7,488 bases of DNA from Roseiflexaceae bacterium. Lineage in GTDB: Bacteria; Chloroflexota; Chloroflexia; Chloroflexales; Roseiflexaceae. This document shows positions 1-5,464 of this stretch, one piece after another. Where the stretch lies: assembly GCA_947462525.1 (NCBI GenBank), contig CANHPK010000072.1, positions 1 to 7,488 on the forward strand. Direction: 5' to 3'. Each line of letters starts with the position of its first letter. The stretch's first letter is position 1. Both the position numbers and the translations under genes were made by a program. Below the pieces are notes generated by a model, which was given only the letters and a program-made list of their open reading frames with translations, was not told where the DNA came from and did not search any database.

Positions 1-765
1 ATCGACATCGAGTTCTGATCGAATAATTGCCCGGCTGGTTGCATTGAGGATGGCCAATTCGTTGGTCGATGTCTGTTGGTGACGCAGACTGATGCCGACT
101 TGGCTGAGCACCACACTGGCTGCAAAGAGTGCCACCCCAAACAAGACGAAGTACCATATCCCGAGATCCGGTGCGGCATAAATCGCCGATCCGAGGAGGG
201 CCAGAGGCAGCGGGATTATTTCGACAAAAAGCATCGAAATCGTATTGCCGCGCCACCAGTGGCGCACGGCAGGCGTGCCGTCGTGGAGCCACATCCGGGC
301 GGCGCGGTTGATCATGATGAGCGCCGGGTAGATCACAATCTGAAGTGCAATCCCGACCCAACCGCCGACTGCCTGTGCAACCGCAACCCCTAACAACACT
401 GCCAAGACACGTACGCCAGCCCGTGCAAATGGGCGGATCAGCAGGGTGTACAGGTTGAGTGGACGATGATCAAAAAACGGCAGCGCGACACCGATGACAC
501 AGCCAACAACCCCTGCAACGACTGCAGCCATCCCGGGGTGCATGGCGAGTGCGACACTCAAAATGATGATGCCGGTGAGCGTGTGGGGGTCAGCTGGTGG
601 TTCGCGGAACCCGACACTGTCGATCAGCAACGCGAGTGCACAGATAATCAGCACATGCCACAGCGGTACCGTCGGGGCGTTGGAGGCAACTGCCAACCAG
701 ACAAACCCGGGTACGCCGACACCGATGCTGTACACGATGAGCCAACGCTCACGCTTGCTGTTCAC
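1..765 (-). CDS. Polytopic membrane sensor, N-terminal part (likely GAF/SpoIIE-type phosphatase)
   Basis: This reading frame is open for 255 codons and runs off the window edge, so its C-terminus is missing. The start is GTG at 765. An in-frame TAG lies directly upstream, so no longer form is possible, and AAGAGG (774-779) is a well-placed ribosome binding site. The visible part is almost entirely membrane, with about eight hydrophobic segments at residues 9-27, 34-51, 63-76, 78-97, 117-135, 137-153, 176-198 and 202-223. After the last one a soluble linker begins (NELAILNATSRAII, 235-248). Linkers like this commonly precede GAF domains in Chloroflexota signalling proteins. The gene lies 59 bp downstream of an RsbW-like ATPase/STAS gene on the same strand. 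From that context I infer that the missing part is a PP2C/SpoIIE phosphatase acting on the STAS partners. A histidine kinase or GGDEF protein is possible. The membrane protein is certain; the output domain is not seen. Confidence 0.8.
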   Translation of the reverse strand, partial: MNSKRERWLIVYSIGVGVPGFVWLAVASNAPTVPLWHVLIICALALLIDSVGFREPPADPHTLTGIIILSVALAMHPGMAAVVAGVVGCVIGVALPFFDHRPLNLYTLLIRPFARAGVRVLAVLLGVAVAQAVGGWVGIALQIVIYPALIMINRAARMWLHDGTPAVRHWWRGNTISMLFVEIIPLPLALLGSAIYAAPDLGIWYFVLFGVALFAASVVLSQVGISLRHQQTSTNELAILNATSRAIIRSELDVD

Positions 766-793
766 CTACCAGTACCTCTTGAAATACAGATGT

Positions 794-816
794 GGGGGTT
801 GGGGAGTGGGAACGGG
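794..816 (+). other. G-quadruplex motif in intercistronic gap
   Basis: Four G-runs with short spacers, GGGGG-TT-GGGG-AGT-GGG-AAC-GGG, match the standard G3+N1-7 quadruplex pattern on the plus strand. The motif fills much of the 59-bp gap between the ATPase/STAS gene and the membrane sensor gene, both transcribed on the minus strand. The G-rich strand is therefore the template and the mRNA is C-rich here. A folded quadruplex could slow polymerase and lower expression of the downstream gene; that role is inference. Confidence 0.5.
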
Positions 817-824
817 ACGTTGGA

Positions 825-1577
825 TTAGACGGTTTCGCCGCGGGCTGCCAGTGCGGCGCGGGCTGCTTCGATGCTCGGATAGAGGTCAAAGACTTGCGAA
901 AATCCGGTCATTGTGAACACTTCTTCGACGTGTGGCAGTAGCGCAATCAACATCAAGGTCCCTTGATGGGCGTTGATTTCGCGGCGTATCATGAGCAACG
1001 AGCGTAACCCGCTACTGCTCAAAAACGATACCTTGTGCATGTCGAGCAAAATCGTCCGCGCACCTGCAGCCACGGCTGCCGTGACAGGTTCGAGCGCGAG
1101 CGCAGTACCGCGTGCGTCGAGCCGACCTTCGATGACGAAGTGCTGGACGCTCACGGCTGTTGCTTCGGCAAAACGCTTGCGCAAAGTGAGTTCGTTGCCG
1201 GCATCCGTAAATCGATAGGTCACTTCATCCATCAGTTTGTTCATGAGATAAATGCCCAGCCCACCTGCTTGTCGGTCCTCGAACGGCGAGTGGATGTCTG
1301 GTACCGGCACCAGTGCAGGATCGAACGGCTGGCCGTGGTCATGCAGTACGACGGTGAGCACACCACCGTCGATGGACCACATGACATCGAGTGTGCCGCT
1401 GCCGGTGTCGCCGTATGCATGTTGCATGATGTTGGTCGCGGCTTCATCGACGGCGAGTTGCACGTGCCATGCCTCACGCTCACTCATTTTGCATTGATGT
1501 GTCGCTGTATTGACAAATGCACTGATCGCAACCAGTGATTCTAACGACGCAGGGAATGTCGTGGATGCGTGTGACAT
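825..1577 (-). CDS. RsbW/SpoIIAB-like GHKL ATPase fused to a STAS domain
   Basis: This 250-residue protein joins the two halves of a partner switch. Residues 1-136 are an anti-sigma-factor-type HATPase: N-box DEAATN with E45 and N49 (Mg-ATP binding), G1 box DHG at 80-82, G2 region GGLG at 105-108. Residues 143-243 are a STAS domain with GRLDA (151-155) and the phosphorylation-site signature SSSG, where S188, two residues before Gly190, is at the position phosphorylated in SpoIIAA/RsbV. The Asp normally just before that Ser is Ser here. I chose ATG 1577 because AGGTAG lies at good distance before it. An in-frame ATG at 1595 overlaps the STAS stop (TAATG) and would add six residues by coupling, but has no close SD. 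In known systems such ATPases phosphorylate the antagonist and sequester a sigma factor. Here the antagonist is covalently attached, so self-phosphorylation or intramolecular inhibition is possible. The domain calls are firm; the target is unknown. Confidence 0.9.
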   Translation of the reverse strand: MSHASTTFPASLESLVAISAFVNTATHQCKMSEREAWHVQLAVDEAATNIMQHAYGDTGSGTLDVMWSIDGGVLTVVLHDHGQPFDPALVPVPDIHSPFEDRQAGGLGIYLMNKLMDEVTYRFTDAGNELTLRKRFAEATAVSVQHFVIEGRLDARGTALALEPVTAAVAAGARTILLDMHKVSFLSSSGLRSLLMIRREINAHQGTLMLIALLPHVEEVFTMTGFSQVFDLYPSIEAARAALAARGETV

Positions 1578-1594
1578 GGCACTACCTAATTGCA

Positions 1595-1945
1595 TTAGAA
1601 CGAACCGACAGCCTCGGTGGCGTCAGCGTATATATCAAACAATGACGTGAACCCGGTGAGGTCAAATACCTCACGGATACGGTTCGGCAAACTAGCCAAC
1701 CGGACATCGCCACCCTCGAAGTCGGTGATTTTCCAGTCACGGGCTTTTTTGCGGGCTTCGATAAGGACGCGCAACCCAGGGCTCGCGACGTACTCCAACC
1801 CACTGAAATCAAGCACAATCCGATACCGACCTTCGGCAAAGAGTTCTTCGATTTTGTTCCGGAGTGCCGGGGCATGCATGGCATCGAGACGACCACTGAC
1901 GTGCACCAAATCGACACGATTCAGGCGCTTTTGCGTGATTTCCAT
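1595..1945 (-). CDS. Stand-alone STAS anti-sigma factor antagonist (RsbV/SpoIIAA-like)
   Basis: This 116-residue cytoplasmic STAS protein has the usual family length (about 100-120). The sequence shows GRLDA (18-22), the hydrophobic strand IVLDFSGLEYV, and the phosphosite region ASPG, where S55 occupies the position phosphorylated in SpoIIAA/RsbV. The C-terminal REVFDLTGF helix (91-99) is typical. The Asp before the phosphoserine is Ala54, and Pro56 follows it. The ATG at 1945 is chosen because AAGGGAG lies 8 nt upstream; upstream in-frame codons run into the divergent gene. It is the first gene of the operon and its stop lies 17 nt before the ATPase/STAS start. In known systems the unphosphorylated antagonist binds the RsbW-type kinase and frees its target. 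Here the partner is presumably the next gene's ATPase half. Confidence 0.92.
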   Translation of the reverse strand: MEITQKRLNRVDLVHVSGRLDAMHAPALRNKIEELFAEGRYRIVLDFSGLEYVASPGLRVLIEARKKARDWKITDFEGGDVRLASLPNRIREVFDLTGFTSLFDIYADATEAVGSF

Positions 1946-1991
1946 GGCGCATTCTCCCTTCCTCACAGTGCGAACACAACTGCGTGCTTTC

Positions 1992-2000
1992 AGTATACCA
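1992..2000 (-). promoter_or_regulatory. Extended -10 promoter of the STAS/ATPase operon
   Basis: Read on the minus strand, TGGTATACT gives an extended -10 (TG-n-TATACT, 5 of 6 to TATAAT). There is no good -35 at 17 bp, as expected for an extended -10 promoter. It would start transcription about 40 nt before the STAS start codon, in the intergenic space shared with the divergent lipoprotein gene. Confidence 0.42.
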
Positions 2001-2025
2001 TCCAAGCGGCTCATTGTGTGTCGGA

Positions 2026-2054
2026 GTGCCAGATATCGTCGGCTCGTGTACACT
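2026..2054 (+). promoter_or_regulatory. Candidate promoter of the thioredoxin-like lipoprotein gene
   Basis: GTGCCA (2026-2031, 4 of 6 to TTGACA) and TACACT (2049-2054, 4 of 6 to TATAAT) are separated by 17 bp and would give a leader of about 24 nt. The -10 overlaps an 8-bp palindrome GTGTACAC (2046-2053). The match is moderate and unsupported by anything except position. Confidence 0.3.
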
Positions 2055-2084
2055 GTAGCCAATACCGTACGACCGGAGGTCCGC

Positions 2085-2990
2085 ATGTTCCGTCGCCTTG
2101 TGCTTGTCTTCTGCGCATGTTTCGCCGTCAGTTGTAGCGTGACCCCTTCCGCGTCTGTAGCGGTCACGCCTGTCTTTGCATTTACCGAAGCCGTGGTGGG
2201 TCCGAATCGGTTGCCACTCGGGATCATCCAAAATGGGTCGCCCGTCAATGACCCGACAGCGGTGGTGACGACGACGTTTTATAACCTGGATATCGACAAG
2301 TCCAAACCCATCGGCAGTAGCACTGCGACGTACTACGGCAATGGGTTGCCGGCTGCCGTTTATGTGGCGACGTTCGATTTCCCCGTGGCAGGGAACTACG
2401 GCGTCAAAATCGACACGGTCATCGCTGGCCAATCTGCCCAATCGAATCTCCAATTGACGGTCAGCGAACGTGCGATCGCCCCCAAAATCGGCGATCTGGC
2501 CATTGCAGCCAAAACACTGACCACTACATCCGTTGCTGATCCCAAAGAACTGAGCTCATCCGCAGTGACAGAGCCAAGTTTGTACGCCACATCGCTCGAT
2601 GATGCACTGGCAGCGCGCAAACCAATCGCGGTGTTGTTCGCAACCCCAGGTTTTTGTCGCACCGCAGTGTGTGGTCCGAGCGTGACGGTGTTTGGCGAGC
2701 TTGCGCGTCAATATGGTGCTTCGGTGACGTTTATCCACAGCGAAATCTACCGCTTTCCGTTCGGTGATTCATTCAAACAACAGACCGAAGTCTTTCAGAT
2801 TGCCATGAACGAAGGCCGGAACTTGACCGATGCCGAGCGCAAAGCAGGCGTTTCGGATGCTTATTACGCATGGGGGTTGCAGTCCGAACCGTGGTTGTTC
2901 CTCATCAACAGCAAGGGCGTTATCGTCGGGCGCTACGAAGGTGGACTGACCCAAGAAGAACTCGCACCGGTCCTCGCCACCCTCGACTAG
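2085..2990 (+). CDS. Thioredoxin-like lipoprotein with CX4C motif
   Basis: This 301-residue exported protein starts at ATG 2085, with GGAGG (2075-2079) five bases upstream; the frame stays open further upstream but that lies over the STAS gene. Residues 1-17 look like a lipoprotein signal (two Arg, hydrophobic core, lipobox AVSC), predicting lipidation on C17. Residues about 28-127 look like an Ig-like beta domain (TTFYNLD, AGNYGVKI, LQLTVSE). Residues 165-301 form a thioredoxin-like fold: strand IAVLFATPGFC, cysteine pair C191 and C196 (CRTAVC, a CX4C rather than CXXC), and EPW at 268-270, with P269 in the cis-Pro position. The TPxFCxxxxCGP signature occurs in Chloroflexota and actinobacterial thioredoxin-family proteins. 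A redox role outside the membrane is likely, but no substrate is visible. The gene is monocistronic and ends in a strong hairpin. Confidence 0.85.
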   Translation: MFRRLVLVFCACFAVSCSVTPSASVAVTPVFAFTEAVVGPNRLPLGIIQNGSPVNDPTAVVTTTFYNLDIDKSKPIGSSTATYYGNGLPAAVYVATFDFPVAGNYGVKIDTVIAGQSAQSNLQLTVSERAIAPKIGDLAIAAKTLTTTSVADPKELSSSAVTEPSLYATSLDDALAARKPIAVLFATPGFCRTAVCGPSVTVFGELARQYGASVTFIHSEIYRFPFGDSFKQQTEVFQIAMNEGRNLTDAERKAGVSDAYYAWGLQSEPWLFLINSKGVIVGRYEGGLTQEELAPVLATLD

Positions 2991-3021
2991 CACGTGCCTG
3001 AACCAATTCGGTATCCAAGAG

Positions 3022-3052
3022 CCCCCGTGCCGGTGACGGCACGGGGGTTGTT
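3022..3052 (+). terminator. Rho-independent terminator of the lipoprotein gene
   Basis: A perfect 11-bp GC-rich stem (3022-3032 with 3037-3047) is closed by a GTGA loop (GNRA type) and followed by TTGTT. It lies 32 bp past the lipoprotein stop. The T-tract is short, but the stem is very stable. Confidence 0.75.
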
Positions 3053-3130
3053 GCAACCCGCCAGCACGGCTGCAATTGCCCAGACACGGGGCGTACGGAT
3101 GCCGAGCGGATGTGTGCGCGTGGGCGCGCC

Positions 3131-3193
3131 GCGGTGGACCCGCTTTCGCCGTGCGCCTCCGTTGTCCCTGTGCGCGGAGCGATGCGGTGGACC
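3131..3193. repeat. 10-bp direct repeat in GC-rich convergent spacer
   Basis: GCGGTGGACC occurs at 3131-3140 and again at 3184-3193. Both lie in a markedly GC-rich, gene-free stretch (about 3070-3190) between the two convergent terminators. The copies are 53 bp apart with no matching structure around them, so this may be chance. I see no gene, tRNA or mobile-element end here. Confidence 0.3.
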
Positions 3194-3200
3194 TTTTTTC

Positions 3201-3235
3201 ATACAAAACGCCCTCCCGTTGCAACGGAAGGGCGT
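3201..3235 (-). terminator. Rho-independent terminator of the C26 hydrolase operon
   Basis: On the minus strand, ACGCCCT (read from 3235) pairs with AGGGCGT. After one mismatch, an inner 4-5 bp stem CCGTT/AACGG closes over a tiny loop, and TTTTG follows. The hairpin begins 15 nt after the stop of the last gene in the operon. The U-tract is only four long, so termination may be incomplete. Confidence 0.65.
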
Positions 3236-3249
3236 CGGAGCGGACACAA

Positions 3250-3984
3250 TCAGTGCTTGATGACCTCGGCGATGTATGCGTCGAAGAGCTTCTGCCATTT
3301 GGTCTCGGTCGTGTCCCACAGTTCTTCGGGGTGCGACTGGATGCCGATGGCGAAGTTGGTCCCGGTCGATTCGATGACCTCGACCACACCGTCTGCGGTG
3401 GTACCGACCACACGGAGCGACGGCGCGACGTCGCGTACCGACTGGTGGTGCATGCTGTTGGTCTGGATGATGGTCTGTTCGAGGGTTTCGGCCAGCCAGC
3501 TGTCTTCGCCGATTTGGATTTCGTGGGCCAAGACTTTGCCGTCTTTGAGATTGGCCGAGAACGAGTGATCGAGGCTACCGGCGATTTCGGCGGGGATGTC
3601 TTGGAACAACGTGCCGCCCAGTGCCACATTGAGCATCTGGTGACCGCGGCAGATCCCCAGGATGGGCTTGCCGTCGGCAGCTGCGCGCTTGGTCAGATAG
3701 ACTTCGGCGCTGTCTTGCTCGAGGTTGTTGCTGCCCAGTTTGGGGTGCGGGGCGTGCCCGTAGGCGTCGGGATGGATGTCGACGCCGCCGGCCAGCAAGA
3801 GGCCGTCGATGACACCGTACAAGCCATCGAGGACCTCGCGGTTTTCGGAGGTCGGCAAGAGCAACGGCACGCCGCCGGCATGTTCGATAGCGCGGATGTA
3901 GGTCTGCGAGTTGCCGAGCGACAGGCCGCCCCATTCGTCACGCGAGTGGGTGCAAGGGATTCCGATGATGGGACGCTTCGTCAT
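3250..3984 (-). CDS. Peptidase C26 / gamma-glutamyl-GABA hydrolase-like (PuuD family), copy 1
   Basis: This 244-residue cytoplasmic class-I glutamine-amidotransferase-like hydrolase has the usual length for PuuD-type enzymes. It has PIIGIPC at the N-terminus, DGLLLAGGVDIHP (60-72), the nucleophile elbow GICRGHQ with C112, NVALGGTLFQDI (119-130), MHHQSV (178-183), and catalytic H218 and E220 in QSHPEE. The triad is therefore complete. PuuD cleaves gamma-glutamyl-GABA in putrescine breakdown; related C26 enzymes act on other gamma-glutamyl amides, so the substrate is not fixed by sequence. No other putrescine-pathway gene is in the window. ATG 3984 is preceded by AAGG 8-9 nt upstream. It is the last gene of a three-gene operon, 28 bp after the GyrI-like gene, and is clearly paralogous to the first gene. 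Confidence 0.92.
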   Translation of the reverse strand: MTKRPIIGIPCTHSRDEWGGLSLGNSQTYIRAIEHAGGVPLLLPTSENREVLDGLYGVIDGLLLAGGVDIHPDAYGHAPHPKLGSNNLEQDSAEVYLTKRAAADGKPILGICRGHQMLNVALGGTLFQDIPAEIAGSLDHSFSANLKDGKVLAHEIQIGEDSWLAETLEQTIIQTNSMHHQSVRDVAPSLRVVGTTADGVVEVIESTGTNFAIGIQSHPEELWDTTETKWQKLFDAYIAEVIKH

Positions 3985-4012
3985 TGATGGGTCCTTCTGT
4001 GTACGCAGGGAA

Positions 4013-4468
4013 TTAGCTGCGGAGGGTAATCGGGATGTAGATATCCAATGGTGCTTCGGGCGTGCCGTCGAAATCGACGCCATAGCGCTCGTAGTATGGC
4101 CCACTGGTCATGGTATAGCCAGATGCCTTGAGCCAGGTATCAAAGATGTAGCCGAATGTCTCGCCGATGGAACTGAGGGTACAGGGGAAGACGGCATACT
4201 CTTGCGCAGGGATGATTTTTTCGACCAGACCTGCGGGGATTTGTGTCGTGGCATCGACTTCGAGTCCGCACCAGTAATCAAACTTCATGGCGACCGGGTC
4301 CATGTTTTGTTGGACACCGTAGCTGACATTGGGTCGGATGGTGGGGATGGTATCGAGATACGGTTGGAAGGTATCCCACAGTGCGGGGATTTCCGGCGTC
4401 ATGGGGGTCGCGCGCAGGTGCATTCCAATGATGCGAAATGCGGGTATAGCAATGAATGACGGTTCCAT
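4013..4468 (-). CDS. Stand-alone GyrI-like small-molecule-binding protein
   Basis: This 151-residue protein consists of one GyrI-like/AraC effector-binding domain (SHS2-module family) with no DNA-binding region. The sequence shows an N-terminal strand FIAIPAFRIIGM, the central YWCGLEVD (65-72), IPAQEYAVFPC (86-96), a helix around FGYIFDTWL, and the family-typical ending GPYYERYGVDF then LDIYIPI (141-147). Family members bind amphipathic or drug-like ligands; some act as sensors, and some are hydrolases of cyclopropanoid toxins. ATG 4468 is preceded only by a weak AGAAAG site. The start lies 10 bp after the stop of the upstream hydrolase, so translation is probably coupled. Lying between two C26 hydrolases, it may bind their substrate or product; that is inference. 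Confidence 0.85.
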   Translation of the reverse strand: MEPSFIAIPAFRIIGMHLRATPMTPEIPALWDTFQPYLDTIPTIRPNVSYGVQQNMDPVAMKFDYWCGLEVDATTQIPAGLVEKIIPAQEYAVFPCTLSSIGETFGYIFDTWLKASGYTMTSGPYYERYGVDFDGTPEAPLDIYIPITLRS

Positions 4469-4478
4469 ACGGGTCTTT

Positions 4479-5234
4479 CTATGCAATGACGCTGCGGGCG
4501 TCGCGGCAGCGTTGGACGAAGCGGTCAAACATGGCTTGCCAACGGGGGTCGGCTTCGCCCCGCAAGGTCTCGGGATGACATTGCACGGCCACCATGAAGT
4601 TGGGGCCGGTGCCTTCGATGGCCTCGATGACGCCGTCGTGTGTCCAAGCGACCGGCCGGACGCCGGTGCCGACCGTGCCGATGGCTTGATGGTGGAGCGA
4701 ATTGACGGCGATGGTATCGGTCTGGAGCAGGCTCCGTAGCTGCGAATCGGCCTCGAGGCGCACCGTGTGTGCCATGTGGGTCCAATCTTCACGCGTGGCC
4801 GATTCGTTGTGGGCGAGGTCGCCGCCGACTTCGTCGGGCAAGTCTTGGATGAGCGTGCCACCCATGGCGACATTGATGACCTGGAGGCCACGGCAGATGC
4901 CCAGAAGCGGTTTGCCGCTGGCTGCGGCTTTGCGGGCAAGATAGAGCTCGGTGTCGTCGCGGAGCACGTCGATGTTGTCGGTTTTGGGGTGTTTGTCGGC
5001 ACCGTAGAGATGCGGTTGGATGTCGCCGCCGCCTGGGATCAAGATCCCATCGACGTGATCGAAGTAGGCGTCGAGGATATCGCTGTGACCGGCGTCGACC
5101 GGCGGCAAGAGCATCGGGATGCCCCCAGCGGCGATGATTGCGTCGATGTACGAACGCCGCACGCCGACCAAAAGCGGTGACCAGGTGCTGGTGCTGGTTT
5201 GGCCAGAGGTCATACCAATAATGGGCTTACTCAT
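4479..5234 (-). CDS. Peptidase C26 / gamma-glutamyl-GABA hydrolase-like (PuuD family), copy 2
   Basis: This 251-residue class-I glutamine-amidotransferase-like hydrolase is the first gene of the operon. It has KPIIGMTSG at the start, DGILIPGGGDIQP (62-74), nucleophile elbow GICRGLQ with C114, NVAMGGTLIQDLP (121-133), NSLHHQA (178-184), and H220 and E222 in QCHPET, so the catalytic triad is complete. ATG 5234 has GAGG five bases upstream. Motif order and spacing match the third gene of the operon, so the two are paralogs, but they differ at oxyanion-neighbouring residues (GLQ against GHQ) and across the N-terminal loop, which could mean different substrates. Cleavage of a gamma-glutamyl amide is the family expectation; no further pathway gene is present. 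The GyrI-like gene follows 10 bp downstream. Confidence 0.92.
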   Translation of the reverse strand: MSKPIIGMTSGQTSTSTWSPLLVGVRRSYIDAIIAAGGIPMLLPPVDAGHSDILDAYFDHVDGILIPGGGDIQPHLYGADKHPKTDNIDVLRDDTELYLARKAAASGKPLLGICRGLQVINVAMGGTLIQDLPDEVGGDLAHNESATREDWTHMAHTVRLEADSQLRSLLQTDTIAVNSLHHQAIGTVGTGVRPVAWTHDGVIEAIEGTGPNFMVAVQCHPETLRGEADPRWQAMFDRFVQRCRDARSVIA

Positions 5235-5270
5235 GCTGTCCTCATAGAGATGATGCGAGTGGTTGTGCGT

Positions 5271-5276
5271 ATTCTA
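5271..5276 (-). promoter_or_regulatory. Candidate -10 box of the hydrolase operon
   Basis: Read on the minus strand, TAGAAT (5 of 6 to TATAAT) lies 36 bp before the first start codon. The best -35 (TTCACA, 5297-5302) is 20 bp away, longer than normal, so activator help or a false match are both possible. Confidence 0.28.
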
Positions 5277-5331
5277 CCCCAAACGACGTGTTTTCATGTG
5301 AACGACCGCACTCCATGGCGTAGAAATACGA

Positions 5332-5345
5332 AAATCTGAAGATTT
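5332..5345. promoter_or_regulatory. Palindrome AAATCT-GA-AGATTT, possible operator
   Basis: Two perfect 6-bp arms are separated by two bases in the AT-rich part of the divergent region. It lies upstream of the likely promoters on both sides, a place where a dimeric regulator could act. A second, weaker inverted repeat TTCA-TG-TGAA is at 5293-5302. No regulator gene is in the window apart from the ligand-binding GyrI-like protein, which lacks a DNA-binding domain. Confidence 0.3.
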
Positions 5346-5435
5346 AGTTAAAAATCCCGGAGACGATGAACGTATGTATGGGATACTGTCTATCAGGTAC
5401 TTGACCACCGATTGTAATACCCGGGAAAATCGCGT

Positions 5436-5464
5436 TTGGTACTATTGGAAAAGGTGCGTATCAT
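5436..5464 (+). promoter_or_regulatory. Candidate promoter of the VanW gene
   Basis: TTGGTA (5436-5441, 4 of 6) and TATCAT (5459-5464, 5 of 6) are spaced by exactly 17 bp, predicting a leader of about 130 nt. An overlapping alternative is TTGACC (5401-5406, 5 of 6) with GAAAAT 18 bp downstream. Confidence 0.4.

Noticed and set aside
76..916. Plus-strand frames over the first 900 bases
   Set aside because: They are antisense to the GTG-started membrane gene and the ATPase/STAS gene; their translations are low-complexity and have no SD.
1617..2084. N-terminal extension of the lipoprotein frame
   Set aside because: The extension lies over the STAS gene on the other strand, and the signal peptide plus GGAGG at 2075-2079 clearly mark the start at 2085.
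1946..2248. N-terminal extension of the STAS frame
   Set aside because: It would overlap the divergent lipoprotein gene. The family start (MEITQ) has its own SD, and the extra residues look unlike protein.
3155..3199. Second terminator on the plus strand ending in T6 (3194-3199)
   Set aside because: The only nearby stem (3154-3161 with 3175-3181) is bulged, has a large loop, and lies 12 nt from the T-run, so it does not form a proper terminator.
2987..3319. Minus-strand frame across the convergent spacer, with a lipoprotein-like stretch
   Set aside because: It spans both terminators and overlaps the end of the hydrolase gene, and its composition is Arg/Pro-rich as expected from random GC-rich DNA.
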